Assembly: GCA_963757265.1 (NCBI GenBank)
Contig: CAVWRA010000006.1
Span: 310,001 to 374,000, forward strand
Length of the DNA: 64,000 nucleotides
From: CAIVVT01 sp963757265
GTDB lineage: Bacteria; Acidobacteriota; Terriglobia; Bryobacterales; Bryobacteraceae
Direction of reading: 5' to 3'
The notes under the pieces are model-generated. The model worked only from the letters and a program-made list of their open reading frames with translations, searched no databases and had not been told where the DNA came from. A program made the translations under genes and the position numbers. Shown one piece after another: positions 18,121-26,623 of the stretch (position 1 is its first letter; each line of letters opens with the position of its first letter).

Positions 18121-18231
18121 CCTACATCGGATGCTGTGGCGAACGGGTCCTCTGGTATACGTGTCAATGACTTAGTCTTTGGCTGACAACGTGCACTGAT
18201 TGGGCTGGGTGATTACTGTCTGGAGGTGTGC

Positions 18232-18537
18232 ATGTTTGGAGTCAACTGGAGCGATCCGCAGACATTGTGGCTGAATGTGATCAACCTGAGCCTGGGGATC
18301 GTTACCGTGGTGTGCTTTGTCGCGCTGGGCTACGGAGTGCTGCAGGACGTTCTCGCGCGCATGCGCAAGAAGGCCAGCCAGCGCTCGATTGAAGCTGCAT
18401 TGAGCGGCCTGATGAGGGGCTTTGACGGCCACTCCTTCGACCTGCCCGGCCTGGGCCTGACCATGGCGGATGGAGGCGAGCCGGTTGACCATCCGGGCGA
18501 CACGCCCGAGGCGCCGCGCAAACCGAAGGGCTGCTGA
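18232..18537 (+). CDS. Small membrane protein
   Basis: A 101-residue protein starting at ATG 18232, chosen over GTG 18226 because TGGAGG (18221-18226) then has normal spacing. One transmembrane helix (about residues 15-38, LNVINLSLGIVTVVCFVALGY) is followed by a basic cytoplasmic segment (ARMRKKASQRS) and an acidic Pro-rich tail. No family recognised. It is followed after 19 bp by the GcvH-like gene, so the two probably form one operon; anchoring of a redox or lipoyl-like partner is speculation. Confidence 0.6.
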   Translation: MFGVNWSDPQTLWLNVINLSLGIVTVVCFVALGYGVLQDVLARMRKKASQRSIEAALSGLMRGFDGHSFDLPGLGLTMADGGEPVDHPGDTPEAPRKPKGC

Positions 18538-18556
18538 AGCCGCCGCGGAGGGGGTT

Positions 18557-19489
18557 ATGATCTGTCCCTTCCTGAGCGAGGCGCAGGTGCGCTCGTGCCA
18601 GTTGGCGCCGGTGCGGAAGCTGATTCCGCAAACCGCCGCCGCGGGAGCGGAGTTGTGTTCCTCGGCGCGGTTTGCCGAATGCGCGGCCTTCCGGCGGCTC
18701 AGGCAGGCTCCCGGCTCCGCGACGGTGTGCCCACAGCTGGTCGAATCGTTGATGCAATACTGCTCGGCGGCACCGGTGATGCGGCTGGTGCCGTGGAGCG
18801 AAGCGGCGGTCTCGCGCTGCGGCAGCGGGGCTTTTCACTATTGCGATTTGTACCTCGAGATGAAGACGGCGCCGGCGCGCGGCGGCCCGGAGGAGATCGA
18901 GGACGGTGAATTGCCCGTGCGGCGCGAGCTGCGATACACGTCCAACCACATGTGGCTGGACGTGGCCGAGGACGGCCTGTGCCACGTCGGCATCGACGCG
19001 TTGTTCGCACGGTTGCTGGGGCGGGTTGAGAGCGTCGAGTTCGTCACTCCGCCCGGCGCGTCCGGGCCGGCCGCCGGCGCACCGGCGAGGAGCATGCCGG
19101 GCGCTGTATTGCGGGCCGCCGGACACGACTGGCTGGCCGTTTTCCCGCGCCCGATGACCCTCACAGCGTGGAATCTGGCGCTGCGCTCGGACCCGTCGCG
19201 GCTGACCGGCGATCCGTACGGCCACGGTTGGATGTTTGCCGGGAAGGAAGTCGATGCCGCAGGCCTAGTGAGCGGGGAAGCAGCCCGGCGATGGATGGAG
19301 GATGAATCGCGCCGGTTGAACGAGTTTGTCCAGACCCGCGGCGGCTGCGCGGCCGATGGCGGCGTGGTCGAGAGTGGCCTGCTGGCGGGGCTCGTGCACC
19401 GCGACGCCGTGTTGCTGTTCAACGATTTCCTGTTGACAGCGGAACCCGATCGCGTCCCGCCGGGCGGGGCGATCCGGGGAGAGAACTAG
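18557..19489 (+). CDS. Glycine cleavage H-protein-like fold lacking the lipoyl lysine
   Basis: A 310-residue protein starting at ATG 18557, preceded by GGAGGGGG. The N-terminal 100 residues contain eight cysteines (MICPFL, VRSCQ, LCSSARFAEC, VCPQL, QYCSAA, SRCGSGAFHYCDLY), suggesting metal or Fe-S binding. The middle is GcvH-like: YTSNHMWLDVAEDGLCHVGI, then the closing LRSDPSRLTGDPYGHGWMF, which matches the family's L..P.LV..DPYG.GW. The ESVKA hairpin that bears the lipoyl lysine is absent: no lysine occurs between residues 115 and 230. It is therefore unlikely to act in glycine cleavage. The stop codon TAG lies inside the CTAG end of an inserted repeat. Confidence 0.7.
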   Translation: MICPFLSEAQVRSCQLAPVRKLIPQTAAAGAELCSSARFAECAAFRRLRQAPGSATVCPQLVESLMQYCSAAPVMRLVPWSEAAVSRCGSGAFHYCDLYLEMKTAPARGGPEEIEDGELPVRRELRYTSNHMWLDVAEDGLCHVGIDALFARLLGRVESVEFVTPPGASGPAAGAPARSMPGAVLRAAGHDWLAVFPRPMTLTAWNLALRSDPSRLTGDPYGHGWMFAGKEVDAAGLVSGEAARRWMEDESRRLNEFVQTRGGCAADGGVVESGLLAGLVHRDAVLLFNDFLLTAEPDRVPPGGAIRGEN

Positions 19490-19759
19490 GGCCTGCTCAC
19501 ACTACGCGGACGGCGGCGACGGGAGCCGGTTTTTGAAGAGTTCCAGGAGCGAGGAGCGAGGCATACCGGGTGTGCGGCGAGCGACGAGCGACGCCGAAAT
19601 CGGGGAAACCGGCGCGCGTCCCTCCGGGTTGCGGCGAAAAGCGCCTCAGCCTTCGTTGTCGTCCTCGCCTTGGAATGGCCAAAGCCAGCGTCCTCCGCCT
19701 CGCCTGAGACGCTTTTCGCGCGCAGCGCCATCCGTTCGGGTAGCGTGAACAGGCCCTAG
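19486..19759. mobile_element. MITE-like element, family 2 (GGGCCTGTTCAC ends)
   Basis: The 274-bp segment is bounded by imperfect terminal inverted repeats: CTAGGGCCTGCTCACACTA at the left and, read on the other strand, CTAGGGCCTGTTCACGCTA at the right. The outer CTAG/TA at both ends suggests a TA target duplication. It encodes no transposase. Its left CTAG supplies the TAG stop of the GcvH-like gene. Confidence 0.65.
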
Positions 19760-19903
19760 AACTGCTCCGGGGCTGGGCCGTTCTGACCGCCGGAGCCGTG
19801 GACTTCAGGCTCGGGCTGCATATCGATGCAGCGCCTGCTCAAACGTGAGCGGAGGCAGCTCTTCCAATTCCATCGCAGAGCCCGCGCCGTGAAGGGCCCC
19901 ATG
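19757..19903 (-). other. Possible short minus-strand coding remnant
   Basis: Reading the minus strand into the family-2 element, one frame gives MELEELPPLTFEQALHRYAA and the next frame gives QPEPEVHGSGGQNGPAPEQF followed by TAG at the element border. Joining them needs one +1 shift. The composition looks coding, but there is no ribosome site and no recognised family, so this is a weak call. The remaining sequence to 19978 shows nothing. Confidence 0.2.
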
Positions 19904-19978
19904 CCGAGCCGATTGCCACGCCCGGCGGGAGGACGGGCGCTTCGCCGGTTTGCCGGCCCGCGTGTCGAAACGGCGCGG

Positions 19979-20692
19979 CTAAGCTTTGATGCGCGTGTAG
20001 TACGCTTCGGTCAGTTCGAGCAGGTTGCGTTCCTTGCGGCCGGTCTTAAGGCCCTTGAGGATTCCGGCACGGTCCTCGGGGGAGCGGTCCTGCCCCAGTT
20101 TGAACTTCGCTTCGACCTGATCGACGACCATCTCATAGGCCACAATGCCCTGGCGCATGCCCTTCAGGTAGGAGTCGGAGAGCTTCGAAAGTTCCCATTC
20201 GCTGCCGCCCCCGTAAGCGCCCTCGTTGCGCGCCACCAGGCGTTCGAGCGAGCGGGCGAAGGTGGCATCGTCGTCGAGGCGCCGGGGCTTGCCGGTGGCG
20301 TGCACGATGGCGAAGTTCCAGGTCGGGACGCTGTGTTTTTCGCTGTACCAATTGGGCGAAATGTAGCCGTGCGGGCCGTGGAACACCACCGTGCAATCGG
20401 CGCTGCCGTCGAAGACCTGGTTCTGCGCGTTGCCCCTGGCGATGTGCCACCACAGCTTGCCCCAGCCTTCGGCCGAACGGTCCAACAAAGTGGGCACGTT
20501 GGTGATGTGGACGCCGCTCTTGGCCGTGACGAGCATGGCGAAGGAGAACTCTTCCATGAAATCGAGGATCAGGGTGCGGTCGGTCTCGAACTGGCGCGCC
20601 GGGATGTAGATCGTGCTTTGTTCCGCCGCCTCGGCGCCCGGCTCCAGCCCGAGAACGGGGAGGGACTTCAGGAAATCACGGCGTTTGGGCAT
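19979..20692 (-). CDS. PaiB-like FMN-binding protein with an N-terminal Tat-like leader
   Basis: A 237-residue protein. Residues 28-190 match the PaiB / FMN-binding split-barrel group: YIPARQFETDR, then LLDRSAEGWGKLWWHIARGN, HGPHGYISPNWYSEKHSVPTWNFAIVHATG. PaiB proteins are cytoplasmic and described as negative regulators of sporulation proteases, though the fold points to a flavin- or haem-binding oxidoreductase. Here the N-terminus is MPKRRDFLKSLPVLGLEPG, a twin-arginine-like motif but with a weak hydrophobic stretch, so export is uncertain. No operon partner. The call of the fold is firm; the function is not. Confidence 0.75.
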   Translation of the reverse strand: MPKRRDFLKSLPVLGLEPGAEAAEQSTIYIPARQFETDRTLILDFMEEFSFAMLVTAKSGVHITNVPTLLDRSAEGWGKLWWHIARGNAQNQVFDGSADCTVVFHGPHGYISPNWYSEKHSVPTWNFAIVHATGKPRRLDDDATFARSLERLVARNEGAYGGGSEWELSKLSDSYLKGMRQGIVAYEMVVDQVEAKFKLGQDRSPEDRAGILKGLKTGRKERNLLELTEAYYTRIKA

Positions 20693-20869
20693 ACCAATAG
20701 GAAAGCATGATTTGAGAGAGCGCGGCGCCGGGCTACGCGGCGCGGGCGTTTCTGGAGATTGTAAAGGGGCGGAAGGCGATGAAGCAGGATCCCCTCCTTT
20801 ACAGTCGCGGGGCCAGCCTTCTCATTCCATCTCTGAAACAAGCGGTTCCGTAAATATCCGCGGAACCTG

Positions 20870-22657
20870 CTAATGGCCGTGGCGGAGCTGGATCCCGAGC
20901 TCGCGGAGCTGGCGCGGGTTGGCGGGCGAGGGCGACTCGCACATCAGGTCGGTGCCCTTGGCGGTCTTAGGGAACGGGATCACGTCGCGAATCGAGGACT
21001 CACCAGCCAGCAGCATCACCAGGCGGTCGAGGCCCAGGGCGATGCCGCCGTGGGGCGGAGCGCCGAAGGTGAGGGCGTCGAGCAGATAGCCGAACTTGGA
21101 GCGGGCCTCCTCGCGCGACAGGCCGATGGCGTCGAAGACCAGCGCCTGGATGTCCTGGCGATGGATACGAATCGACCCGCTGCCGAGTTCGGTGCCGTTG
21201 AGCACGAGGTCGTAGCTGCGGGCGCGGCAGCGCGCGGGGTCGGCGGTGAGCAGGGCGAGATCGTCTTCCTTGGGCGAGCAGAAGGGGTGGTGCGCGGCGG
21301 CCCAGCGCTGCTCCTCGTTGTCCCATTCGAACATCGGAAAATCGACGACCCAGAGGAACTTCATGACCTTGGGGTCGAGCAAATTGTGGCGGTCGGCGAA
21401 CTTCTGCGCGGCGGCCAGGCGCAACTGGCCGCAGGCCTGGAAGACGGTCTCCTCGGGCCGTGCCCCGAGCGGCTCGGAGGGCCAGCCGGCGAGGATCAAC
21501 AAATCGTTTTCGGCGGCGCCGCAGAGCGCGCGCACGCGGGCCATGGGTTCGGGGAAGTCGCGGTCCAGGCGCTTCACGTCATCGAGGACTCTCAGGCCGC
21601 GCTCGACGCCGAAGGCCTTGAGTTCGTCGCGCTCGCGGCGGGTCACGACGCCGGTATTCGGGATGTGAATCGCGACGAGAGGCAGGCCGGCGGTGGTCAG
21701 GTTGGCCTCGGCGGGGAAGAGATGTTCGACGGGCCAGAAGCGCGGCAGGCGCAGATCGGGCTTGTCGGAGCCGTAGGACCGCATCGCTTCGGAGTAGGTG
21801 ATGCGCGGGAAGGGCGTCGGGATATCGAAGCCCGCCACGGCGCAGATCTTCTGGACCAGCGGCTCGATGACCTCGAAGATCTGCTCCTCCTGGGGGAACG
21901 ACATCTCGAGGTCGATCTGGGTGAACTCGAGCTGGCGGTCGGCGCGCAGGTCCTCGTCGCGGAAGCAGCGCACGATCTGGAAGTAGCGGTCGTAGCCCGA
22001 GACCATCAGCAGTTGCTTGAAGATCTGCGGGGACTGCGGCAGGGCGTAGAACATGCCGTGCTGGATGCGCGAGGGGACGAGGAAGTCGCGCGCGCCCTCG
22101 GGCGCGGTCTTGGAGAGAAACGGCGTTTCGATTTCGAGGAAGCCCTGCGCGTAGAGCGCCTCGCGGGCGGCGAGCGAGATGCGCGAGCGCAGGATGATGT
22201 TGCGCTGCATGTGCGGGCGGCGCAAGTCGACGTAGCGGTACTTGAGACGCGCGTCCTCCCCGACGTCGATGTGCTCCTCCATGGGGAAGGGCGGGGTCTC
22301 GCTGGTGTTGAGGATCAGCAGCTTTTCGGCGACGACTTCCACTTCGCCGGTTTCGATGGCCAGGTTGACGGTGTCGGCGGAGCGCTTCTCGACGAAGCCC
22401 TCGACGGCGATGACGTATTCCGAGCGAAGCTGCTCGGCGCGGGCGTGCAGGTTCGGGTCGGCGCCGGCACGGAAGACGATCTGGGTGACGCCCTCGCGGT
22501 CGCGCAGGTGGATGAAGATCACGCCACCGAGGTCGCGGCGGCGGTACACCCAGCCCATGAGGACGACGCGGCGGCCGTCGTCGGCCAGACGCAATTCACC
22601 GCAGTGGTGGGTGCGGCGCAGGTTGCCAAGGAAGTCGAGCGTGAGTTCTTGTGCCAT
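20870..22657 (-). CDS. aspS: Aspartyl-tRNA synthetase
   Basis: A 595-residue class II synthetase of bacterial type. The N-terminal OB fold (VVLMGWVYRRRDLGGVIFIH) is followed by motif 2 (CFRDEDLRADRQLEFTQIDL), the bacterial GAD insertion at about residues 290-420, and motif 3 (GIALGLDRLVMLLAG) near the C-terminus. It charges tRNA-Asp. Whether it is non-discriminating (also tRNA-Asn) cannot be decided here. pheA follows upstream on the same strand with a 121-bp gap. Confidence 0.96.
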   Translation of the reverse strand: MAQELTLDFLGNLRRTHHCGELRLADDGRRVVLMGWVYRRRDLGGVIFIHLRDREGVTQIVFRAGADPNLHARAEQLRSEYVIAVEGFVEKRSADTVNLAIETGEVEVVAEKLLILNTSETPPFPMEEHIDVGEDARLKYRYVDLRRPHMQRNIILRSRISLAAREALYAQGFLEIETPFLSKTAPEGARDFLVPSRIQHGMFYALPQSPQIFKQLLMVSGYDRYFQIVRCFRDEDLRADRQLEFTQIDLEMSFPQEEQIFEVIEPLVQKICAVAGFDIPTPFPRITYSEAMRSYGSDKPDLRLPRFWPVEHLFPAEANLTTAGLPLVAIHIPNTGVVTRRERDELKAFGVERGLRVLDDVKRLDRDFPEPMARVRALCGAAENDLLILAGWPSEPLGARPEETVFQACGQLRLAAAQKFADRHNLLDPKVMKFLWVVDFPMFEWDNEEQRWAAAHHPFCSPKEDDLALLTADPARCRARSYDLVLNGTELGSGSIRIHRQDIQALVFDAIGLSREEARSKFGYLLDALTFGAPPHGGIALGLDRLVMLLAGESSIRDVIPFPKTAKGTDLMCESPSPANPRQLRELGIQLRHGH

Positions 22658-22778
22658 CTAAATTGCAAGGCGACTCCAGCGGCGCGAGCGAACGCGGCAC
22701 CGGAACTGCGCCGGGCGCGCGACCGCGGAGAAGGGATCTTTTTAGTTTATCGCGAAGACGGAGCGCGAATCCTCGCGC

Positions 22779-23645
22779 TCAAGCACGGTAGCAGCCCAGC
22801 ACGCGAAGCATGTCGGCGAGTTCCTGCAGATGCGCGAGGGCGCGCTGGACACGTTCCTCCTCTGTTGAGCCGATCAGGTCGAGGTAGAAGAGGTATTCCC
22901 AGGGCTTGCCGCGCAAGGGACGCGATTCGATCTTGATGATGCTGATGTCGCGCAGGGCAAAGGCGCTGAGGGCGCGGAAAAGCGAACCGGGAATGTTGCG
23001 GACGGTGAAGACGAGGGAGGTTTTCCATCCTTTTTTAGCGGTTTCCTGGAGAGGCAGCGCGGGCTGATCGGGGCGGCGCAGGAGGAAGAAGCGGGTGATG
23101 TTCTGCCGGTCGTCCTCAATGGAGCGCTTCAGGATGCGGGCGCCATAGATCTCCGCCGAAACCGCGCTGGCAATCGCGGCGGCGTCGCGCAGGTTCTCGT
23201 GGGTGACCATCTTCACGCTGCCGGCGGTGTCGTAGAAGGGCTCGCGCTGAATCTGCGGATTGGCGGCGAAAAAGTCGAGGCACTGGTTGATGGCGACGGG
23301 GTGGGAGAAGGCGCGGCGGACATCCTTGAAGCGCACGCCGGGAGCGGCGATCAGGTTGTGGACGATGCGCACGCTGGTCTCGGCGACGATGCGGAAGTCG
23401 AAGTGCAGCAGGTGGTCGTAGTTTTCGTGGACCGAGCCGTGGAGTGTGTTTTCGATGGGGATCACGGCGGCGTTGACCTGGCCGTCGCGCAGCGCCACGA
23501 AGACGTCCTCGAAGCGCGTGCAGGGCTGGACGACGACCGCGGGCCCAAGCAGGTCCAGGGCGGCCTGGTGGCTGAAGGCACCGGGCTCGCCCTGAAAGGC
23601 CGCGCACAGGGCGTGTGGGAGCGACTGTTTCTTTCTCGAAGTCAT
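22779..23645 (-). CDS. pheA: Prephenate dehydratase
   Basis: A 288-residue monofunctional PheA. I chose the ATG giving MTSRKKQSLPHALCAAFQGE; a further in-frame ATG lies 33 bp upstream. The catalytic part includes FQGEPGAFSHQAAL, IPIENTLHGSVHENYD, and the essential TRF motif in NITRFFLL. The C-terminal ACT domain (VFTVRNIPGSLFRALSAFAL, KIESRPLRGKPWEYLFYLDL) has the ESRP phenylalanine-binding motif, so feedback inhibition by phenylalanine is expected. No chorismate mutase domain is fused. Confidence 0.95.
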   Translation of the reverse strand: MTSRKKQSLPHALCAAFQGEPGAFSHQAALDLLGPAVVVQPCTRFEDVFVALRDGQVNAAVIPIENTLHGSVHENYDHLLHFDFRIVAETSVRIVHNLIAAPGVRFKDVRRAFSHPVAINQCLDFFAANPQIQREPFYDTAGSVKMVTHENLRDAAAIASAVSAEIYGARILKRSIEDDRQNITRFFLLRRPDQPALPLQETAKKGWKTSLVFTVRNIPGSLFRALSAFALRDISIIKIESRPLRGKPWEYLFYLDLIGSTEEERVQRALAHLQELADMLRVLGCYRA

Positions 23646-23721
23646 AGATCCCTTATCTCGATGCTCGCGCATTTCCATGGATCACACTTTGGCCGCGGCT
23701 ACTGGTGCGAAATCCTCGCTG

Positions 23722-23922
23722 CGCAAAGCTGCTTGAGAATCTCCTTGATTGCTTTAAGGCGTTCCAGACGCTTCTCCTCTTCGTGGAAGGTTCGGGTGTG
23801 GACGCGACAGCTCGCCGTGGTGCTTCAATTGGAGCATTTCTCCATACAGGACATACTCGATGCCCAGGCGGCTCACGTCGGGCGAGTCCAGAAGACGGCC
23901 GAGGCGGTAAATCGTGTTTCAG
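23722..23922 (-). pseudogene. Truncated, decayed copy of the SprT-like metalloprotease
   Basis: About 200 bp is clearly homologous to the 3' part of the intact gene at 26831-27562 but has lost the first two thirds and carries frame changes. The zinc motif HEMLH of the intact copy reads GEMLQ here, so both metal-binding histidines of the motif are gone. It lies in the 430-bp gap between pheA and the GH20-like gene; the rest of 23646-24078 holds nothing I recognise. Confidence 0.7.
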
Positions 23923-24078
23923 GATGTGTGCGTAATTCAGCAGCAAGTTGACATCAGGGCTGACCGAGATCCTGAGCACCGCTCGTAAGCTCCTGCTCTG
24001 ATTGTTCATGGCCTTCAAGAAAACAGAGCCAGTTATGATCGGCTGGTTGCACATAACTCCGTTGGTCCTACGGAGAGA

Positions 24079-26448
24079 TCAATTCCCGCCGTCAGCCCCG
24101 GGGCGTTGCACCGAAGTGGACAAATCTTTCCAATTCCAATGGCGCGAGCGAACCGGCAATCCATGCGCGCTCGCGTAGTAGTTACGGACTGATTCCACCT
24201 GCTGCTCCCAGTTACCGAAAGGATACAGTAACTGGCGATAAATCAAGTAAGTCATGTCCGCGGTGCGAACCGGCAGGTGATCTTTCACATCGTCCACCTT
24301 GTCGAGATACTGACGGCCGTTGGCTTCCAGCACGCGAGGGTACCAACTCTTGTACCAAACCTCAATAGCGCCAGCAAAAACCCGATTCCTTTGCTGGCGG
24401 ATGTTCTCAGCCAGGTCCAGGGCGCCGTCCATCGCGTCAACCGCGGCCTTGGCATCTCCTTTCGAGGCGGCGGCTTGTGCGGTCTTCAATGTTGCATCGA
24501 TCCGGCCAAGACCCAGCAGCATCTCGAGGTTCTGCCGGCACAGTTGAGCAAGCCCGATATAGAGCTCGATATTGTAACGATTGAACTCCACCCGTTGCAG
24601 GTTCTCATGCAATAGGTCAAGCAGTTCGTCGTTGCCGGCCAGGAAACGGCCGGCAAGTTCCAGGCGAGTGTGACTCATCGCCGTCCAGTCGTAATTCAGC
24701 GCCAGCAAGTCCGGTGTTGGTACCGGGGGCAGCGGCAGAGTTTGATCTTCCGCCGGCTGAGGTGGATGATTGATGCGATCCCAGTCGCCCCAGATTGGGC
24801 TCCGCGCGTTGGAGGCAATAGTGTCCCAGCTTTCCTTCCAGAATTGACCCTGCGCGCTTAACAGCTGATACACCCGCCCCATGTTCGTTTCGCCGGGTCC
24901 ATAAAACAGCGGATAAAAGGTAGCCATCAACTCCTGCTCGCTGGCTCCCTTGGGATGCCAGCCAGCCGCAGAGCCGGTGGCATAACCGAGCCACATCACC
25001 TCGGGATGAATGCCAGTGTCGGCCCAACCGGCCACGAATGTTCCCATCAAGTCGGCCGTGGTGCGCGCAGGCGTGTTCTCAATCGTGTCCAACATCTGAC
25101 CCACATAACCAAGGCTTGGGAACTCTGTTCCATACCCTCCAGATGCATGACTGACGATGTGATCCTCAGCGGGCAGGAGATAGTAATTCGAGAAGAAGAA
25201 CTCTTTCCAGCCGACCGTGGAGGTAAAGATCATTTGCCGGATCCCATGCGCCTTAAACACGGGGTCGAACTCCGGGCCGTAGACTTCGGCGTTGACCATA
25301 TAAGCTGGGAGCGCGGCGATGTCATCCGGCTTCATCGGATACTCGCCCCAGAACAGCACGGTGCGGCCGCGGTCGTGCAGGTAGCTGGCCGCTTTAGACA
25401 CGAACTCGGCGAATACCTTCCCTACGCTGCCTTTCTCTTTCGCCAGGCTCTCTTCATCGCATTGCGCATTCTTTGCGAGACCGAGATAGTAGGGTTCGTC
25501 GGTCGAAAGCACAAAGTACTTACTGCCCCGGTTGGCGTCCAGCAGGTCCTGAAACAGGCCTTCGTAGAACTTGTAAGTGGCCGGGTTCGCCGCGCAGGCT
25601 TCATAATTACTCTCCGGAAACTCACGCAGCGAGGCATACTCCGGATGTTTGAGGATGAAAGAGATGTGCGCTGGCCCATCGAGGTAGGGAATGAGCTGCA
25701 CGTAATACTTCAAGGCGTAGTCGGTCAGTTCCTGATACTCGGCGGGCGAAAGCGCGTACGGTTCGACGATCGGCGCCGCGTGTTTGAACTGAAAGTGACC
25801 TTCCAGCTTGAGCGAGAATCCGTTGATCTTATAGAAGGCTGCCTGCCGCACGGCTTGCTTTAGCACCGGCAGCGGCTCCAGGTGATGCGCATCGTCCCAG
25901 TAGATGATGCGCATTTCGAGATCCGGCCAATCGGTGATCTCCCCCACGGGCAGGATCCAATGGCCATTGCGTGCCTTCAATAACTGAAGCAATGTCTGGA
26001 CGCCATAAAACAATCCCGGCGAGGCATTGGCGGCGATGGTCACCTGGTCGCGCTTCAGATCGAGCCGGTAGGCCTGTTCTTTCAGCGCCGCTTCATTCTT
26101 GTCCGTTGCAGCCCCAATCGGGACCGAGTCCGGCGCCACCCTCAACCGGATGACTCGCGGCGAGTCGTGGGACGACCCCGCCGCCTGGGTGACATTCAAA
26201 TGGAAACGCTCGTCCAACTGTTGTTTGAGCGATTCGACCGCGACATCGTCGGGTTGCACGCCCTCTGCCAGTGCAATCCGCCAGTCACCGTTGACAATAA
26301 AGTCCTCTGCTTCCAGCTTCACGATCTGTGGAGCCGGAAGAACGGTATAGCCTCGCGTGGAAGATGGGGAAGCTGTCCCGCCAATCAAAGGAAAAATCGC
26401 AAAAAGGAAAGACAGAGGTCGCAAGTAAAAGAGCCAGTTCCGCGGCAT
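24079..26448 (-). CDS. Secreted GH20-like beta-N-acetylhexosaminidase
   Basis: A 789-residue protein with a hydrophobic leader (about residues 1-27). An N-terminal GH20b-type domain (TVLPAPQIVKLEAEDFIVNG, ASPGLFYGVQTLLQLLKA) precedes a TIM barrel from about 165: DWPDLEMRIIYWDDAHHLEP, QLIPYLDGPAHISFILKHPE, and FVLSTDEPYYLGLA, where the DE pair corresponds to the catalytic Asp-Glu of GH20. The C-terminal 250 residues are helical. Expected substrate: terminal GlcNAc/GalNAc of chitin- or peptidoglycan-like glycans. The third-position GC looks lower than in neighbouring genes, which could reflect transfer. Confidence in GH20-like fold is fair, in specificity low. Confidence 0.7.
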   Translation of the reverse strand: MPRNWLFYLRPLSFLFAIFPLIGGTASPSSTRGYTVLPAPQIVKLEAEDFIVNGDWRIALAEGVQPDDVAVESLKQQLDERFHLNVTQAAGSSHDSPRVIRLRVAPDSVPIGAATDKNEAALKEQAYRLDLKRDQVTIAANASPGLFYGVQTLLQLLKARNGHWILPVGEITDWPDLEMRIIYWDDAHHLEPLPVLKQAVRQAAFYKINGFSLKLEGHFQFKHAAPIVEPYALSPAEYQELTDYALKYYVQLIPYLDGPAHISFILKHPEYASLREFPESNYEACAANPATYKFYEGLFQDLLDANRGSKYFVLSTDEPYYLGLAKNAQCDEESLAKEKGSVGKVFAEFVSKAASYLHDRGRTVLFWGEYPMKPDDIAALPAYMVNAEVYGPEFDPVFKAHGIRQMIFTSTVGWKEFFFSNYYLLPAEDHIVSHASGGYGTEFPSLGYVGQMLDTIENTPARTTADLMGTFVAGWADTGIHPEVMWLGYATGSAAGWHPKGASEQELMATFYPLFYGPGETNMGRVYQLLSAQGQFWKESWDTIASNARSPIWGDWDRINHPPQPAEDQTLPLPPVPTPDLLALNYDWTAMSHTRLELAGRFLAGNDELLDLLHENLQRVEFNRYNIELYIGLAQLCRQNLEMLLGLGRIDATLKTAQAAASKGDAKAAVDAMDGALDLAENIRQQRNRVFAGAIEVWYKSWYPRVLEANGRQYLDKVDDVKDHLPVRTADMTYLIYRQLLYPFGNWEQQVESVRNYYASAHGLPVRSRHWNWKDLSTSVQRPGADGGN

Positions 26449-26623
26449 TGGTTCAGATTATCATGACGGCTCAGCATGAACTCAGGAGTGCGGCGATTCC
26501 ATGGCCCGGGATCTTCGAGGAGACCGGCGCGGGCGAAGGTGTCTGAGGGTGGTCGATGCAATTGCGCACGCCGTGCTCAGGAGCGGTGGCGGAGCGCAAG
26601 CCCGTTCGCGCAGCCCGCGCGGG

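Noticed and set aside
20873..22936. A 687-codon open frame opposite aspS
   Set aside because: Mirror of a conserved synthetase; composition is that of an antisense shadow.
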